Assembly (NCBI RefSeq): GCF_900114975.1
Contig: NZ_FOUU01000001.1
Location: 558,001 to 622,000, forward strand
Length of the DNA: 64,000 nucleotides
Direction of reading: 5' to 3'
Origin: Thermodesulforhabdus norvegica
GTDB lineage: Bacteria > Desulfobacterota > Syntrophobacteria > Syntrophobacterales > Thermodesulforhabdaceae
A program made the position numbers and the translations under genes. Numbering within the stretch: position 1 is the first letter of the stretch; the number at the start of each line of letters is the position of its first letter. The notes under the pieces were generated by a model. It was not told where the DNA came from and searched no databases. It saw nothing but the letters and a program-made list of their open reading frames with translations. Positions 8,613 through 17,484 of the stretch are shown piece by piece.

Positions 8613-9977
8613 ATGATTCAAGAAGGAACGCCGGTTCGTGAAATCCTGAGAAGATGGGCAGAACATATCGGTCGCAGGGTAATGATTAACGGATGGGTCA
8701 GAACCCGGCGGGACTCCAAGGCAGGTATAAGCTTTGTGGAAGTTAATGACGGGAGCTGCCTCAAAAACCTTCAGGTCATAGTGGATCACGGCCGGGACCG
8801 ATTTCAGGAAATCCTGCAAAGCCTCACCACGGGAGCGTCGGTTTCGATAACCGGCGTCGTCAGAAGGTCCCCCGCAAAGGGTCAGCCCGTGGAAGTTGAA
8901 GCAGAAAGCATCTCCATTGTCGGCTCCTGTGACCCTGCTTCCTATCCGCTTCAGAAAAAACGCCATTCCTTCGAGTTCCTCCGCGAAATTGCCCATCTCC
9001 GCCCTCGCACCAACACCATCGGAGCGGTTATGAGAGTTCGTAACTCCGTAAGCTATGCCGTTCATCGCTTCTTTCAAGAGCGGGGTTTTTATTATATTCA
9101 CACGCCCATTATTACAACCAGCGATTGCGAAGGGGCGGGAGAAGTTTTCAGGGTCACGGCCCAGCAGGATCCGGAATTCTTTGGAAGGCCGACCTACTTG
9201 ACCGTAAGCGGTCAGCTACAGGCTGAAGTCTATGCTTTGGCGCTGGGTAAGGTTTACACCTTCGGCCCCACCTTCAGGGCGGAAAATTCACAAACCCGGA
9301 GGCACCTTTCCGAATTCTGGATGATCGAACCCGAAATGGCCTTTGCCGATCTGGAAAACGATCTGGCTCTGGCCCAGGATTTTCTCCACCATGTTGTGAG
9401 CTCCGTAATGAGCGAATGTGACGAGGAGTTACAGTTCTTTTCAAAATTCTTTGACGAAAAGCTCCTTGAGAGACTTCAAACGGTCGCCGAGAGGCCTTTC
9501 GAAGTCGTTACGTATACCGAAGCCATATCATTGCTTAAAAAATCCGGGGAAAACTTCACATATCCCGCCGAATGGGGTTGCGATCTTCAGGCCGAGCACG
9601 AACGCTACCTGACCGAAAGGGTTTTTAATGGCCCCGTTGCAGTAATTCACTTCCCCCGAGACATCAAGCCCTTTTACATGAAGGTAAACGATGACGGACG
9701 AACCGTTGCGGCAATGGACGTGCTCGTGGCCGGGGTGGGTGAGATAATAGGAGGATCAGAGCGAGAATACCGCTACGAGCTTCTTTTGGAACAGATGAAG
9801 CTGAAGGGTATGAACCCCGAGGCCTATGAATGGTATCTTGATTTAAGGAAGTACGGCAGCGTTCCCCATGCAGGCTTCGGGCTCGGGCTTGAAAGGCTCA
9901 TACAGTTTCTCACGGGCGTCCCCAACATTCGCGAGACCATACCCTTTCCTCGAGTGCCCGGTTATGCCTTTGCCTGA
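8613..9977 (+). CDS. asnS: asparaginyl-tRNA synthetase
   Basis: This 454-residue class IIb synthetase charges tRNA-Asn. The N-terminal OB fold has WVRTRRDSKAGISFVEVNDG. Then come motif 1 region HLRPRTNTIGAVMRVR, motif 2 FRAENSQTRRHLSEFWMIEP, and the C-terminal motif 3 GFGLGLERLIQFLTGV. It aligns along its whole length with the E. coli enzyme (about 466 residues). I chose ATG 8613 after GAGAGGA over a GTG 30 bases earlier, which lacks a ribosome site. It is divergent from waaA, with the shared promoter region in 8549-8612. It ends 23 bases before a small zinc-ribbon gene, so the two may be co-transcribed. Confidence 0.95.
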   Translation: MIQEGTPVREILRRWAEHIGRRVMINGWVRTRRDSKAGISFVEVNDGSCLKNLQVIVDHGRDRFQEILQSLTTGASVSITGVVRRSPAKGQPVEVEAESISIVGSCDPASYPLQKKRHSFEFLREIAHLRPRTNTIGAVMRVRNSVSYAVHRFFQERGFYYIHTPIITTSDCEGAGEVFRVTAQQDPEFFGRPTYLTVSGQLQAEVYALALGKVYTFGPTFRAENSQTRRHLSEFWMIEPEMAFADLENDLALAQDFLHHVVSSVMSECDEELQFFSKFFDEKLLERLQTVAERPFEVVTYTEAISLLKKSGENFTYPAEWGCDLQAEHERYLTERVFNGPVAVIHFPRDIKPFYMKVNDDGRTVAAMDVLVAGVGEIIGGSEREYRYELLLEQMKLKGMNPEAYEWYLDLRKYGSVPHAGFGLGLERLIQFLTGVPNIRETIPFPRVPGYAFA

Positions 9978-10000
9978 GGCCCAGTATAAGGAGGAAAGTG

Positions 10001-10441
10001 ATGTGTTTCCATCAAAAAGTCCGATGTGTCTGTGGCAAAGAAGAAGCGTACATTTTCCATAAGGATAACATTCTCCCCGAAGAGGTGGTAATTGAGGTTT
10101 TCTGTCCGGAGTGCAGCAACAGAGCCGAATGGAATCCTGAAGAGATGATACGGGATGGCGGCTGGATAATCCATTACGACATGGAAATTGCCGAATATTT
10201 CTTCAAACAGAAGAAAATCTCCTATCGCCTGACCCCTGAATTTATCTTCGATAAAGAATATTGCTCCTGGTACGGCTTGAGCCCCCACGATATCGAAGAG
10301 AACAGAAGGCTATCCGAAGAAATTGCCGGGATTAAGCATGCCAGCTTGAGGGACTACTACGAAGCCTTTCGGAAACGCCGTATTGAACGGGTTAAGGAGT
10401 TACAGAAACAGGGATTCAGGAAGGCTATGGATCCACATTGA
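10001..10441 (+). CDS. unknown protein with N-terminal zinc ribbon
   Basis: This 146-residue soluble protein has an N-terminal CxC pair (VRCVCGKEEA) and a CPEC pair about 30 residues later, a likely zinc ribbon. The rest is helical and charged, ending in a basic helix (YEAFRKRRIERVKELQKQGF). ATG 10001 sits six bases after AAGGAGG, a strong ribosome site; a GTG directly before it would be too close. It follows asnS by 23 bases and is closed by an intrinsic terminator. I do not recognise the family. Metal binding is inferred only from the cysteine spacing. Confidence 0.75.
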   Translation: MCFHQKVRCVCGKEEAYIFHKDNILPEEVVIEVFCPECSNRAEWNPEEMIRDGGWIIHYDMEIAEYFFKQKKISYRLTPEFIFDKEYCSWYGLSPHDIEENRRLSEEIAGIKHASLRDYYEAFRKRRIERVKELQKQGFRKAMDPH

Positions 10442-10464
10442 GAGTTTCCTGATGCTTACTGCTG

Positions 10465-10495
10465 CCGGCCGGCCCCTCCGGCCGGGATCCTTTTT
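10465..10495 (+). terminator. intrinsic terminator after the zinc-ribbon gene
   Basis: An 8-bp perfect GC stem (CCGGCCGG pairing with CCGGCCGG) has a five-base loop and is followed after five bases by TTTTT. It ends the asnS transcript. Confidence 0.75.
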
Positions 10496-10591
10496 CGGCC
10501 TTTCTCCGGTCGTGTACCCGGGTTATATTAGACAATAAATAAAGAGTTAGCGGAATTATATCCACGACCATAGACATAGAGGAGAAAGGCC

Positions 10592-10888
10592 ATGTATACC
10601 CACGACGACATTATACGTCAAAAGAAGTTGCCCAGGGTTGGAGACATCGTAAAAAGCAAGAAGTACGGAACATTGTGGCGGGTAATGGAGAAACGAGAAG
10701 TCTGGGTTAACACCAGTGATGATCCCGAAACCAACGAACCGAGAATGGTGCCCGCCATTTATCTGGCTTACTGGAAAGTAACCCCGGGTGCTCTGCCGGG
10801 CGTCGGAAAGATGATGGGATATGCATACACACTTCATGACAACACCTTTGAAGCGAACTGGGAAATCGTTAAATCAAGTAGTGGCTAA
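10592..10888 (+). CDS. unknown small protein, 98 residues
   Basis: This small, soluble, Trp- and Tyr-rich protein opens with MYTHDDIIRQKKLPRVGDIV. The segment KSKKYGTLWRVMEKREVW looks like a small beta-barrel (hypothetical-protein type) fold, but I cannot name the family. The ATG follows GAGGAGAAAGG, a good ribosome site. It stands alone after a terminator, in a region of small unknown genes before the Rpn nuclease. No cysteine motif, signal peptide or membrane segment is visible. Confidence 0.65.
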   Translation: MYTHDDIIRQKKLPRVGDIVKSKKYGTLWRVMEKREVWVNTSDDPETNEPRMVPAIYLAYWKVTPGALPGVGKMMGYAYTLHDNTFEANWEIVKSSSG

Positions 10889-11167
10889 CGGTTTCTCCTG
10901 TGACCGCCTCTCAAGGCACAACAATGTGGCTCCCAATAGGTTCATCCATCTCGTCAAAGAATGGAGTCGAGGTATTACGATTAATCAAAGAGGCGAGTGG
11001 CGGAGGTGATTCTCCCCGCAAAGTAATCGGCAAAAGAGTTAAAGTGGCGGCAGAGGTTTTTCCGGAAAGGGGAGTGCAAAACTCTTGTCTTTAGGAATTC
11101 AGCCCTTTACGATCAGAGTTGGGTCCGGTGTACGTGAATTATTCATTCGTTTTTCTGAGGTCTTCAG
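10889..11167. other. 280-base gap with no supported gene
   Basis: A 64-codon open frame (10900-11094) has no recognisable product, no good start site and no family pattern, so I do not call it. I see no terminator or repeat. The region could be decayed sequence next to the Rpn nuclease, but nothing in it shows this directly. Confidence 0.4.
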
Positions 11168-12058
11168 ATGAGCGCCTATGATGCGGCGGTGAAGGCGGTG
11201 TTTTCCTGGTGTCGGGATGCGGTGCTGGAGTATTTTCTGGGACTTGACGTCCTGGAGTCGGAAGTCCTTGAGCTGCCTCAGGAAACCGTGACGATCAGAA
11301 GGGCGGACATTCCCATAAGGGTAAGGACAAAGGACGGTCGGGTTTTCGTTGTGCTTCTGGAGGTTCAGAGCAAGTGGCAGGACAATCTTCCCCTGAGGCT
11401 TCTGGAATACGACGTAAGGTACCGGATTAAAACAGGGCTTTCCGTACTTCCGGCCGTCCTGCTTCTGAGGCCGGGCGGCAGAGTAACGGAAGAATTCTCC
11501 GACGGAGGGATTCATTACAGGTTCAAAGTGGTCTCTCTTGCCGAAATGGATGCCCGGGAAGCCATGGCAAAAGGAAAACCGTGTCTGCTCCCCTTCGTAC
11601 CCCTCATGAAAGGTGGAACAGAACTACTCGACGAAGCCGACAAACTCCTCAACAACGCCCCCATAGAAAAATCAGAAAAAATAGACCTCATCTCCGGCCT
11701 CGCACTGCTCACAGGACTGGTCTCTAAAGACCTGTGCAAATACCTCTTGCAAAAAAGGAGGAACATCATCATGGAATCCTTCGCATACGAAATCATTAAA
11801 AAAGAAGGGTTTGAAGAAGGATTGCGAGAAGGATTAAGAGAAGGATTGCAGGAAGGATTACAGAAAGGTTTAGAGCAGGGGATGGTGGAAGAAGCCCGGG
11901 AGATGGTGATAGAGGCATTGTGTGAACGCTTTGGATCGATCCCGGAAGAACTGGAGCGGCGAATAAGGGCTATCAATTCCCGAAGAAAACTTAAAGAACT
12001 TCACAGGTGCGCCATAAAAGTTGAATCTATCGAAAAATTTACGGAGGCTCTGGATTAA
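11168..12058 (+). CDS. Rpn-family PD-(D/E)XK nuclease / putative transposase (COG5464 type)
   Basis: This 296-residue protein belongs to the recombination-promoting nuclease type. The N-terminal half has the restriction-endonuclease-like core: an Asp in RRADIPIRVRT and the E-x-Q motif in VVLLEVQSKWQ. The C-terminal third has a run of EGLREGL-type four-residue repeats (about residues 217-236), typical of this family, then a helical tail with CERFGSIPEELERRI. Family members promote recA-independent recombination or cut DNA, and they spread like mobile genes. The copy looks intact. A truncated second copy follows after 16 bases, evidence of local duplication and decay. Confidence 0.85.
   Translation: MSAYDAAVKAVFSWCRDAVLEYFLGLDVLESEVLELPQETVTIRRADIPIRVRTKDGRVFVVLLEVQSKWQDNLPLRLLEYDVRYRIKTGLSVLPAVLLLRPGGRVTEEFSDGGIHYRFKVVSLAEMDAREAMAKGKPCLLPFVPLMKGGTELLDEADKLLNNAPIEKSEKIDLISGLALLTGLVSKDLCKYLLQKRRNIIMESFAYEIIKKEGFEEGLREGLREGLQEGLQKGLEQGMVEEAREMVIEALCERFGSIPEELERRIRAINSRRKLKELHRCAIKVESIEKFTEALD
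11816..11875 (+). repeat. five 12-bp tandem repeats inside the Rpn gene
   Basis: The units read GAAGGATTGCGA, GAAGGATTAAGA, GAAGGATTGCAG, GAAGGATTACAG and AAAGGTTTAGAG. Each encodes a four-residue EGLx-type step. They are in frame, so slippage would lengthen or shorten a helical linker without breaking the gene. Confidence 0.85.
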
Positions 12059-12074
12059 AAGGCAGGCTTCTACC

Positions 12075-12385
12075 ATGAGTGCCTATGATGCGGCGGTGAA
12101 GTTTTCGTTCCCCCTGTGCAGGGATCAAACGGAATACCGTCATGGAACCCTTCGCATATGAAAAAAAGATGGGTTTGAAGATGAGCTAAAACAGGGATTG
12201 CAATAAGGAATGAAGGAAGAAGTCAGGGAGATGGTTGGAGGAGTGTTTTGCGAGCGCTTCGGTTTAATTTCCAGAAAACTGAGCGCCGGATCAGAACGAT
12301 CAATTCCAGAAGAAGGTCGAAAGAGCTTTTAAGGTTAGCCGTAAGGGCAAGTTCAATTGATGAGTTTTTAAAAGTCCCAAATTAA
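12075..12385 (+). pseudogene. decayed, internally deleted second copy of the Rpn nuclease
   Basis: The first 27 bases match the start of the intact gene at 26 positions (MSAYDAAVK). After a short degraded stretch the similarity jumps to the C-terminal part of the intact gene (ATGGAACCCTTCGCATATGA against bases near 11771), so about 540 bases are missing, including the catalytic core. Several frameshifts and in-frame stops follow, but similarity continues to the final helix region and a TAA. No functional product is expected. The layout points to a tandem duplication followed by deletion. Confidence 0.85.
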
Positions 12386-12429
12386 AATTCGTCCGTCTAA
12401 GTTTGCTCCTACTGCTATGTCATTACATT

Positions 12430-12472
12430 AAAGCGATTCCACACCGCCGACCAAGCGGTGTGGAATCGCTTT
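12430..12472. terminator. 18-bp perfect hairpin, terminator of the chemoreceptor gene
   Basis: AAAGCGATTCCACACCGC pairs perfectly with its complement across a seven-base loop (CGACCAA). It lies seven bases past the stop of the minus-strand chemoreceptor, with an A/T flank on both sides, so it may also stop transcripts coming from the Rpn region. Confidence 0.8.
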
Positions 12473-12478
12473 TAAGCC

Positions 12479-14959
12479 TTAGAAGTCTTCAAAGTCTTCA
12501 TCGAGAGGTATAACTTCTTCGGGTCTTACTTCTTTTGCTTCGCCCGTGGAACGCGGTGCCGGTTTCTGGCCTTTCTCGGCCCGAGCAGACTTCGCCCTTT
12601 TCCCGCCTTCCTTTTCGCCGCGCGGTGCGCCGGTCGAAGCCACTGCAGGAACGGCTTTCCTGCTTACGCCCGTTCTCGGAACTGCCGATGTCACTTTATC
12701 GGCCCCAACCATGGTCAGGAGTTGCTGTACATTTTGTCTCAACTGCTGAGCCTGAGCGCTCAATTCCTCGGCCGCAGCAGCAGATTCTTCTGCATTTGCC
12801 GCCGTCTGCTGAACTATCTGGTCCATATCGGAAGCCGCTTTGTTAACCTGAGCGATCCCCTCTGCCTGCTCCTGAGACGCCGCCGCTATCTCATTTATCA
12901 GCTCCGTTATCTTCTGCGTATGGCTGGACACCGTAGAAAAGGTCTGCTCGGTAACTGCCACGTATTCGGCTCCGTCCTTGACCTCCTTACGAGTGTTTTC
13001 AATAAGTTGCGCGGTGTTCTTGGCCGCTTCTGCAGCCCTCATGGCGAGAGCCCTCACCTCATCGGCCACGACTGCAAACCCTGCTCCGGCCTCCCCCGCC
13101 CGGGCCGCCTCAACAGCCGCATTCAAAGCAAGCAAATTGGTCTGGAAGGCGATCTCATCAATGGTTTTTATTATCTTCTCCGTCTCCTCGCTGGCCTTAT
13201 CAATCGCCGCAATGGACTGGACCAGTCGCTTCATGGCCTCGTTGGCCTGCTGAACCGCGCGGGCAGTTTCCTGAACAACCCGATTGGCCTCGGTGGCGTT
13301 CTGAGAATTCTGATTGGCCATTGAAGCCATCTCCTCGAGAGCAGAAGCCGTTTCTTCCAGCGAGGCGGCCTGACGGGAAGCACCCTCTGCAAGCTGCTGG
13401 CTGGCATTTGCCGTTTCCATTGAGGCCGTAGCAACCTGTTCAACCGCCTCACCCATTTCACGACTGATGTTTATCAGCGTCCGTGTCAGGCTCCTTACAA
13501 GGAAGGCTGAAATCAGGACACCGATCACGATGGCCACAACCGACACGATGGCTATGATCCAGTTGTTATAGTTCACAACGCTCATTAGCTTTTGCTCGGT
13601 CACACCCCTGGTCTTTATTACGTCAACAGCCTTGTCCAGGCTTGACATGATTTCGTTGTAAGCCGGCAGGATTTTAGTCTTATACAGGTTCTGGGCCACC
13701 TCGATGTTGCCTCGCAACGACGTTTCCATATCCACTATGTCCCTCACGGCAAGCTCCAGATTGGTCAGAAGCAGCCGGAGGTTCGAGTCCAGTTCTCTCT
13801 GCGCCGTGGCAATGTCGAGATTATTGATTGCGGCTTCTATGCGCCCGGCAGCCTCCCGCATCTGTTCGTTTATCTGCTTCATCGTTCCCATGTACTTTTC
13901 AATTGCCGGAAGATCTTTGGCGGCATCCTGCATAAGCTTTAAATCAAAGCTCTCCCACTCGGGCAATCGGGCAGTAAAGGCAAAAGGCTCACCCGCCGCA
14001 AACTCTTCGGCTCTCTGCATTAGCCGGGCATTCTTTTCGTCAAGATAAATACCCGTTCCGAAAATCCAGCCCCAGGGTTCATAAAGCTCCACATAAGAAA
14101 TCTTTGGAACGGGCTGATCGGCCCCGTACTTGGGCCAGTAGTACACAACAAAGCCCGAACCTTTAGCCTTACAAACCTTTACGAATTCCACAAAAAGCTT
14201 CTTGCCTTTTTTATCCTCGAAATTGGAGAGATCCTTGCCGTCGAGCTCCGGTTTGTAAGGATGCATGACCATTACAGGTCCGGTGTCGTTGATCCAGATA
14301 TAATCTTTACCCTCAGGACCGTAACGGAGGTTTCTTACGAGTTTCTTGGCAATCTCTTTCCGGTACTCTTCGGGCCCCAGGGTTGCATCCCTGGCTACGG
14401 CGTCAACCATCGTTATGGCAGATTTTACGATGTTTTTTAACATCTCCTGCTTCGAAGTAAGTCCGCTTATCTCCTGCCCGAGTTCTTCCGAAATCCTGGC
14501 AACGTAATCCTGATGGGCGCGGAGAAAGGTGGTCAGAAGATAGGTGCGGAGACAGAAATGAGCCGCCCGGTTAAGCGAGGCTATCTCCTGCCCCGTATCG
14601 TGCAGGGTTTTATGAGGAGCTTCAAGGGCGGCAAGTATCTGGGCTACATCGGGAAACCGGGACTCCAGCTCACTTCGCACCGGTCCGTAAAGGAGCTCTC
14701 CGAGCTTGCACTTCTTGTAATCCAGTTCAACCCCGGGGGTTTTCATACTGGGATCGGCGACATAGTTGGACATTTTGAAAACCCATTCGGTGTGAGCTCC
14801 CCTGGCGGCTTCAAAAATTCCCGTCCACCTGGCAGTACCTATGACCCCGTCGGCCGCATCTTTGATCTTGGCAACCCCGATGTAGGCCGCAGCCGCAAGG
14901 ATCACAAGAAGGAGCAAAACGACAAAAAATCCGGTCCCTATCTTTTTGCCTATCGTCAT
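12479..14959 (-). CDS. methyl-accepting chemotaxis protein with CZB-like and Cache sensor regions
   Basis: This 826-residue inner-membrane receptor has TM1 at about 8-30. Next is a region (about 50-125) with H56-x2-W59, C84-x2-G87 and H116-x3-H120, the residue pattern of the chemoreceptor zinc-binding (CZB) domain, here on the outer side. A Cache domain (about 165-315; [16 protein letters not shown] and [12 protein letters not shown]) and a second helical stretch follow. TM2 lies near 468-490, then HAMP. The cytoplasmic signalling hairpin contains the core [20 protein letters not shown], and the tail is Lys/Ala-rich. The conserved tip shows it works with CheA and CheW. It stands apart from the che operon. 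Confidence 0.95.
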   Translation of the reverse strand: MTIGKKIGTGFFVVLLLLVILAAAAYIGVAKIKDAADGVIGTARWTGIFEAARGAHTEWVFKMSNYVADPSMKTPGVELDYKKCKLGELLYGPVRSELESRFPDVAQILAALEAPHKTLHDTGQEIASLNRAAHFCLRTYLLTTFLRAHQDYVARISEELGQEISGLTSKQEMLKNIVKSAITMVDAVARDATLGPEEYRKEIAKKLVRNLRYGPEGKDYIWINDTGPVMVMHPYKPELDGKDLSNFEDKKGKKLFVEFVKVCKAKGSGFVVYYWPKYGADQPVPKISYVELYEPWGWIFGTGIYLDEKNARLMQRAEEFAAGEPFAFTARLPEWESFDLKLMQDAAKDLPAIEKYMGTMKQINEQMREAAGRIEAAINNLDIATAQRELDSNLRLLLTNLELAVRDIVDMETSLRGNIEVAQNLYKTKILPAYNEIMSSLDKAVDVIKTRGVTEQKLMSVVNYNNWIIAIVSVVAIVIGVLISAFLVRSLTRTLINISREMGEAVEQVATASMETANASQQLAEGASRQAASLEETASALEEMASMANQNSQNATEANRVVQETARAVQQANEAMKRLVQSIAAIDKASEETEKIIKTIDEIAFQTNLLALNAAVEAARAGEAGAGFAVVADEVRALAMRAAEAAKNTAQLIENTRKEVKDGAEYVAVTEQTFSTVSSHTQKITELINEIAAASQEQAEGIAQVNKAASDMDQIVQQTAANAEESAAAAEELSAQAQQLRQNVQQLLTMVGADKVTSAVPRTGVSRKAVPAVASTGAPRGEKEGGKRAKSARAEKGQKPAPRSTGEAKEVRPEEVIPLDEDFEDF

Positions 14960-15061
14960 TGTTTACCTCCCGACGCTAAGGTTTCTTAAGGCCGGTTAGC
15001 GACATTCAATACCAAAAATCGTAAAAATCCCTTTCTTTGTCAAATATTTAAGATTTTCGTT

Positions 15062-15886
15062 TTAAGGCCACATAAAGAGGACGGAAAACTTTCCCCGAAA
15101 GATACCGTAGCGGAACTTTACCTTCATCTGAGAGGCCAGTCTTTCGCTGAAGATTAACCCCATTCCCGTTCCCGGTGACTTTTCGGACCCGAGATCGTTA
15201 ACCACCGCAACATAAGGCTTTTTTTTATAAGAACCCACTCTGATGCTGACCTTTCTACCTGCATACTTAAAGGCATTTTCCAGCAACAGCAAAAGCATTA
15301 TGCGGGTTTCCAGCATGTTGGCTCTGATCCTGGAAAGGTAATAGCTCTTTCTGACGCGCAGGCCCGAATCCGTTCCCATGCGCCCCAGTTCACCTAAAAC
15401 GGAATCCACGAGTTCTGCCGGGTTAAAAGGCTTTTGCCGAATGTAGTCCCGGCTAAAGGTTTCTATCAGTGCAAGAATCTGGCGAAAATCTGCTTCAATT
15501 CTCGACAATCCCTGCTTGATCCGCATTACGGCCTCAGGGCTGAAGTTTTTTTCGAGTATTGATGCGTTAAGCTTCTGGGCCAGAAGAAAATTGCCCACCT
15601 TATGAGACAGCAGATAGAGGAACATTTCATGAAACCACCTCATTCTTTCCTTTTCTTCAAAAAACCTCAGCAGAAACTCTCTGAATAAAAGGGAAGATAC
15701 GGCAATGAGCTGACATCCACCGAGAAATAGAGTGGTTCCGTAAAGGAGGGTCACCGGTTTTGCTATGGTCTGATTCAATTGTTTCAGCGACAGGTAAAAA
15801 AACAAAGAAGTCCAGGCACAAAGAGTCAGGAAAGAGAAGGTAATCACAACAATAAATCTAACGGTTAATTTATTTTTTTCTTTCAT
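15062..15886 (-). CDS. membrane histidine kinase, short
   Basis: This 274-residue sensor kinase has two membrane segments (about 9-32 and 44-66) with almost no extracellular loop. The dimerisation helix carries the phospho-acceptor region LLSHKVGNFLLAQK (His near residue 94). An N box (LLLLLENAFKYA) and a G-type box (GTGMGLIFSERLA) form the ATPase. No HAMP or PAS domain is present, so it probably senses at or within the membrane. Its ATG overlaps the stop of the upstream response regulator by four bases, so the two form a pair. The partner regulator has an in-frame TAG, which may leave this kinase without its target. Confidence 0.88.
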   Translation of the reverse strand: MKEKNKLTVRFIVVITFSFLTLCAWTSLFFYLSLKQLNQTIAKPVTLLYGTTLFLGGCQLIAVSSLLFREFLLRFFEEKERMRWFHEMFLYLLSHKVGNFLLAQKLNASILEKNFSPEAVMRIKQGLSRIEADFRQILALIETFSRDYIRQKPFNPAELVDSVLGELGRMGTDSGLRVRKSYYLSRIRANMLETRIMLLLLLENAFKYAGRKVSIRVGSYKKKPYVAVVNDLGSEKSPGTGMGLIFSERLASQMKVKFRYGIFRGKFSVLFMWP

Positions 15887-16551
15887 TTCAGCCTGTATCC
15901 ACGCCCTTTAAAGGTTTCTATGCTGTTGGGAGGGAGAATCTTACGAAGCTCCTTTATATACGCCCTTATCACGTCCTCGGTAACGTAAGCATCGTACCAG
16001 ACCTTTTCCAGAAGCTCACGCTTTTCGACCACTCTGCCTCTGTTTCTGGCGAGATAGGCAATAAGGTCCCACATACGCCTGCTTACGGGAATTTCCTCGT
16101 CCCCTCTGATAAAAACCCGTCTATTCAGGTCTATCAGACAATCCCCGACGGCAATAAACCGCTTATCTTCAGCGGACTCCGATTCTCGATTTACCCTCCG
16201 CAGGAGCGCTTTAATCCTGAGTATGAGCTCTTCCATGTCGAAGGGCTTTACCAGATAATCATCGGCTCCCTACTGAAAGCAAAAGCGTTTGGATTCCAGG
16301 AAATCCTTTGTAGTCAGTATGAGTATGGGGACCGATGTGTCCAATTCCCGAACTTTTCGCAAAATAGCTTCCCCGGAAGTTTCGGGCAGAATTAAATCCA
16401 GTATCAAGAGATCCACTTCTCCTGCGAGTTGGGGAACCCGGTCGAAGCCCCTGTTGATCCAGAGGACTTCAAAGCCGTTTATGGTCAAATAATCAACGAG
16501 GCTTTCGCCCAGAATGTCGTCGTCTTCTACCAGCAGAATCTTTGGAATCAC
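15883..16551 (-). pseudogene. OmpR-type response regulator interrupted by an in-frame TAG
   Basis: Read through, this would be a normal 222-residue OmpR/PhoB regulator: a receiver domain (ILLVEDDDILGESL, phospho-Asp in DLLILDLILPE, Thr in ILILTTKD), then GADDYLVKPF, then a winged-helix DNA-binding domain (ISVSRRMWDL-like, ending ETFKGRGYRLK). Codon 94 is TAG (16270-16272), exactly between CFQ and GADDY, and the frame is the same on both sides. The break removes the conserved Lys of the receiver and the whole output domain from the first piece. A single base change (for example from CAG or AAG) explains it. It may be a true pseudogene, a recent mutation or a sequencing error. The downstream piece has an internal ATG at 16236. 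Confidence 0.85.
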
Positions 16552-16649
16552 GGCAAGAACTCCCGATCCTTCAAAATAGTTATTCGGATTCCCGGCGCCG
16601 GAGGATTAGCAGAGCAATGCATATCTTTCCCATCTTCCATAACTTGCTT

Positions 16650-16678
16650 ACGCCCTTTCCAAAACAGGGCGTGTTTTT
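16650..16678 (+). terminator. orphan intrinsic terminator-like hairpin
   Basis: ACGCCCT pairs with AGGGCGT (7 bp, nine-base loop) and is followed by GTTTTT on the plus strand. No plus-strand gene ends upstream, because the neighbour runs the other way. It may insulate the two divergent units or act on an unseen leader transcript. Confidence 0.5.
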
Positions 16679-16698
16679 CAATCGATCTCTTTCAATAT

Positions 16699-16726
16699 TT
16701 GACTATCTTACCGTTATGTGTAAATT
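16699..16726 (+). promoter_or_regulatory. candidate promoter for the gene at 16800
   Basis: TTGACT (16699-16704) and TAAATT (16721-16726) are 16 bases apart in AT-rich DNA about 75 bases before the start codon. It is a moderate match to sigma70. Confidence 0.4.
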
Positions 16727-16799
16727 GAAGCGACTGATTGTGAAAAAAATTTTTTGGAAAATCCCGTTGAAACACGCACACGCAGAAGAAGGAGGGTCT

Positions 16800-17444
16800 A
16801 TGGAAGATCAAAGGTACAGGGTGTCAGGAGTAAATCGAAGTTTCTTACAGAAGTCGTTGATTATCGGAGGAATTGCCGCACTGGTTGGGCTTCTTTTGTT
16901 CCTTGCGATGCCGGTTAAGTACTATTTTCTTGTAAAAGACGGAACCCTTGGGCTTTATTCGGGAAGGATAGGCTGGCTTGACGGGACAAAAGACAAAGGA
17001 TTTGTTCCCGTCTTTATCGGTGAATCAAAAGACGAGGGCCTGAGAGTGCTTCTTGCCGAGAAATTCAAAAGCCGTGAGGAGGCACTCGATGCACTCAGGC
17101 CCGTAATGCTGAAGATAGTTGTTAATCATCTTTCCGAAATAGCCGAACTCGAGCAGACCCTGTTCGGTCATTACAGGGTTCTGTACGGAGAAATCCTGGC
17201 CGCTCATCAGGCAGGGGCTACCGGCCTGGAAAAATCTCTAGAAGCTCTGAAGCTCTGGCTCGACATGTACGCCGGGAGAAGCCAGCTCATTGAAACCTGC
17301 AGGGCTTCACTGGAAACAGAGACAACCGTTAAGACCGGTGAGCCGGTAACCTCCGAAAAGCCCGGCGAAGAAGCCGAAGCTCCTGAACAGGCGAAAGGAG
17401 AAGAACCGGAACACCAGGAACAGGCCACTGCGGCTCATCAATAG
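16800..17444 (+). CDS. unknown single-pass membrane protein with acidic C-terminal tail
   Basis: This 214-residue protein has a short cytoplasmic N-terminus and one membrane segment at about 20-43 (SLIIGGIAALVGLLLFLAMP). A folded outer domain of about 120 residues follows, starting YYFLVKDGTLGLYSGRIGWL, and the last 45 residues are a Glu/Pro/Ala-rich disordered tail. ATG 16800 lies just after GAAGGAGGG. It stands alone between the broken response regulator and the aminotransferase, with its own candidate promoter. I do not recognise the family. The inner-membrane-anchored periplasmic location is inferred from the single segment. Confidence 0.75.
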   Translation: MEDQRYRVSGVNRSFLQKSLIIGGIAALVGLLLFLAMPVKYYFLVKDGTLGLYSGRIGWLDGTKDKGFVPVFIGESKDEGLRVLLAEKFKSREEALDALRPVMLKIVVNHLSEIAELEQTLFGHYRVLYGEILAAHQAGATGLEKSLEALKLWLDMYAGRSQLIETCRASLETETTVKTGEPVTSEKPGEEAEAPEQAKGEEPEHQEQATAAHQ

Positions 17445-17451
17445 AGACGGC

Positions 17452-17475
17452 GCCGGGGTGTTACTCTTCCCCGGC
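17452..17475. terminator. weak GC hairpin between convergent genes
   Basis: GCCGGGG pairs with CCCCGGC across a ten-base loop between the stops of two convergent genes. No T run follows on either strand, so intrinsic termination is uncertain. Confidence 0.3.
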
Positions 17476-17484
17476 ACCGGCTTC

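Noticed and set aside
11816-11875. 12-bp repeats as an intergenic satellite or CRISPR
   Set aside because: They are in frame inside a gene and encode the EGLx repeat typical of the family.
16270-16272. TAG read as pyrrolysine or by programmed read-through
   Set aside because: Receiver domains have no known need for pyrrolysine at this place, no PYLIS-like context or pyl genes are seen, and a simple nonsense change explains it.
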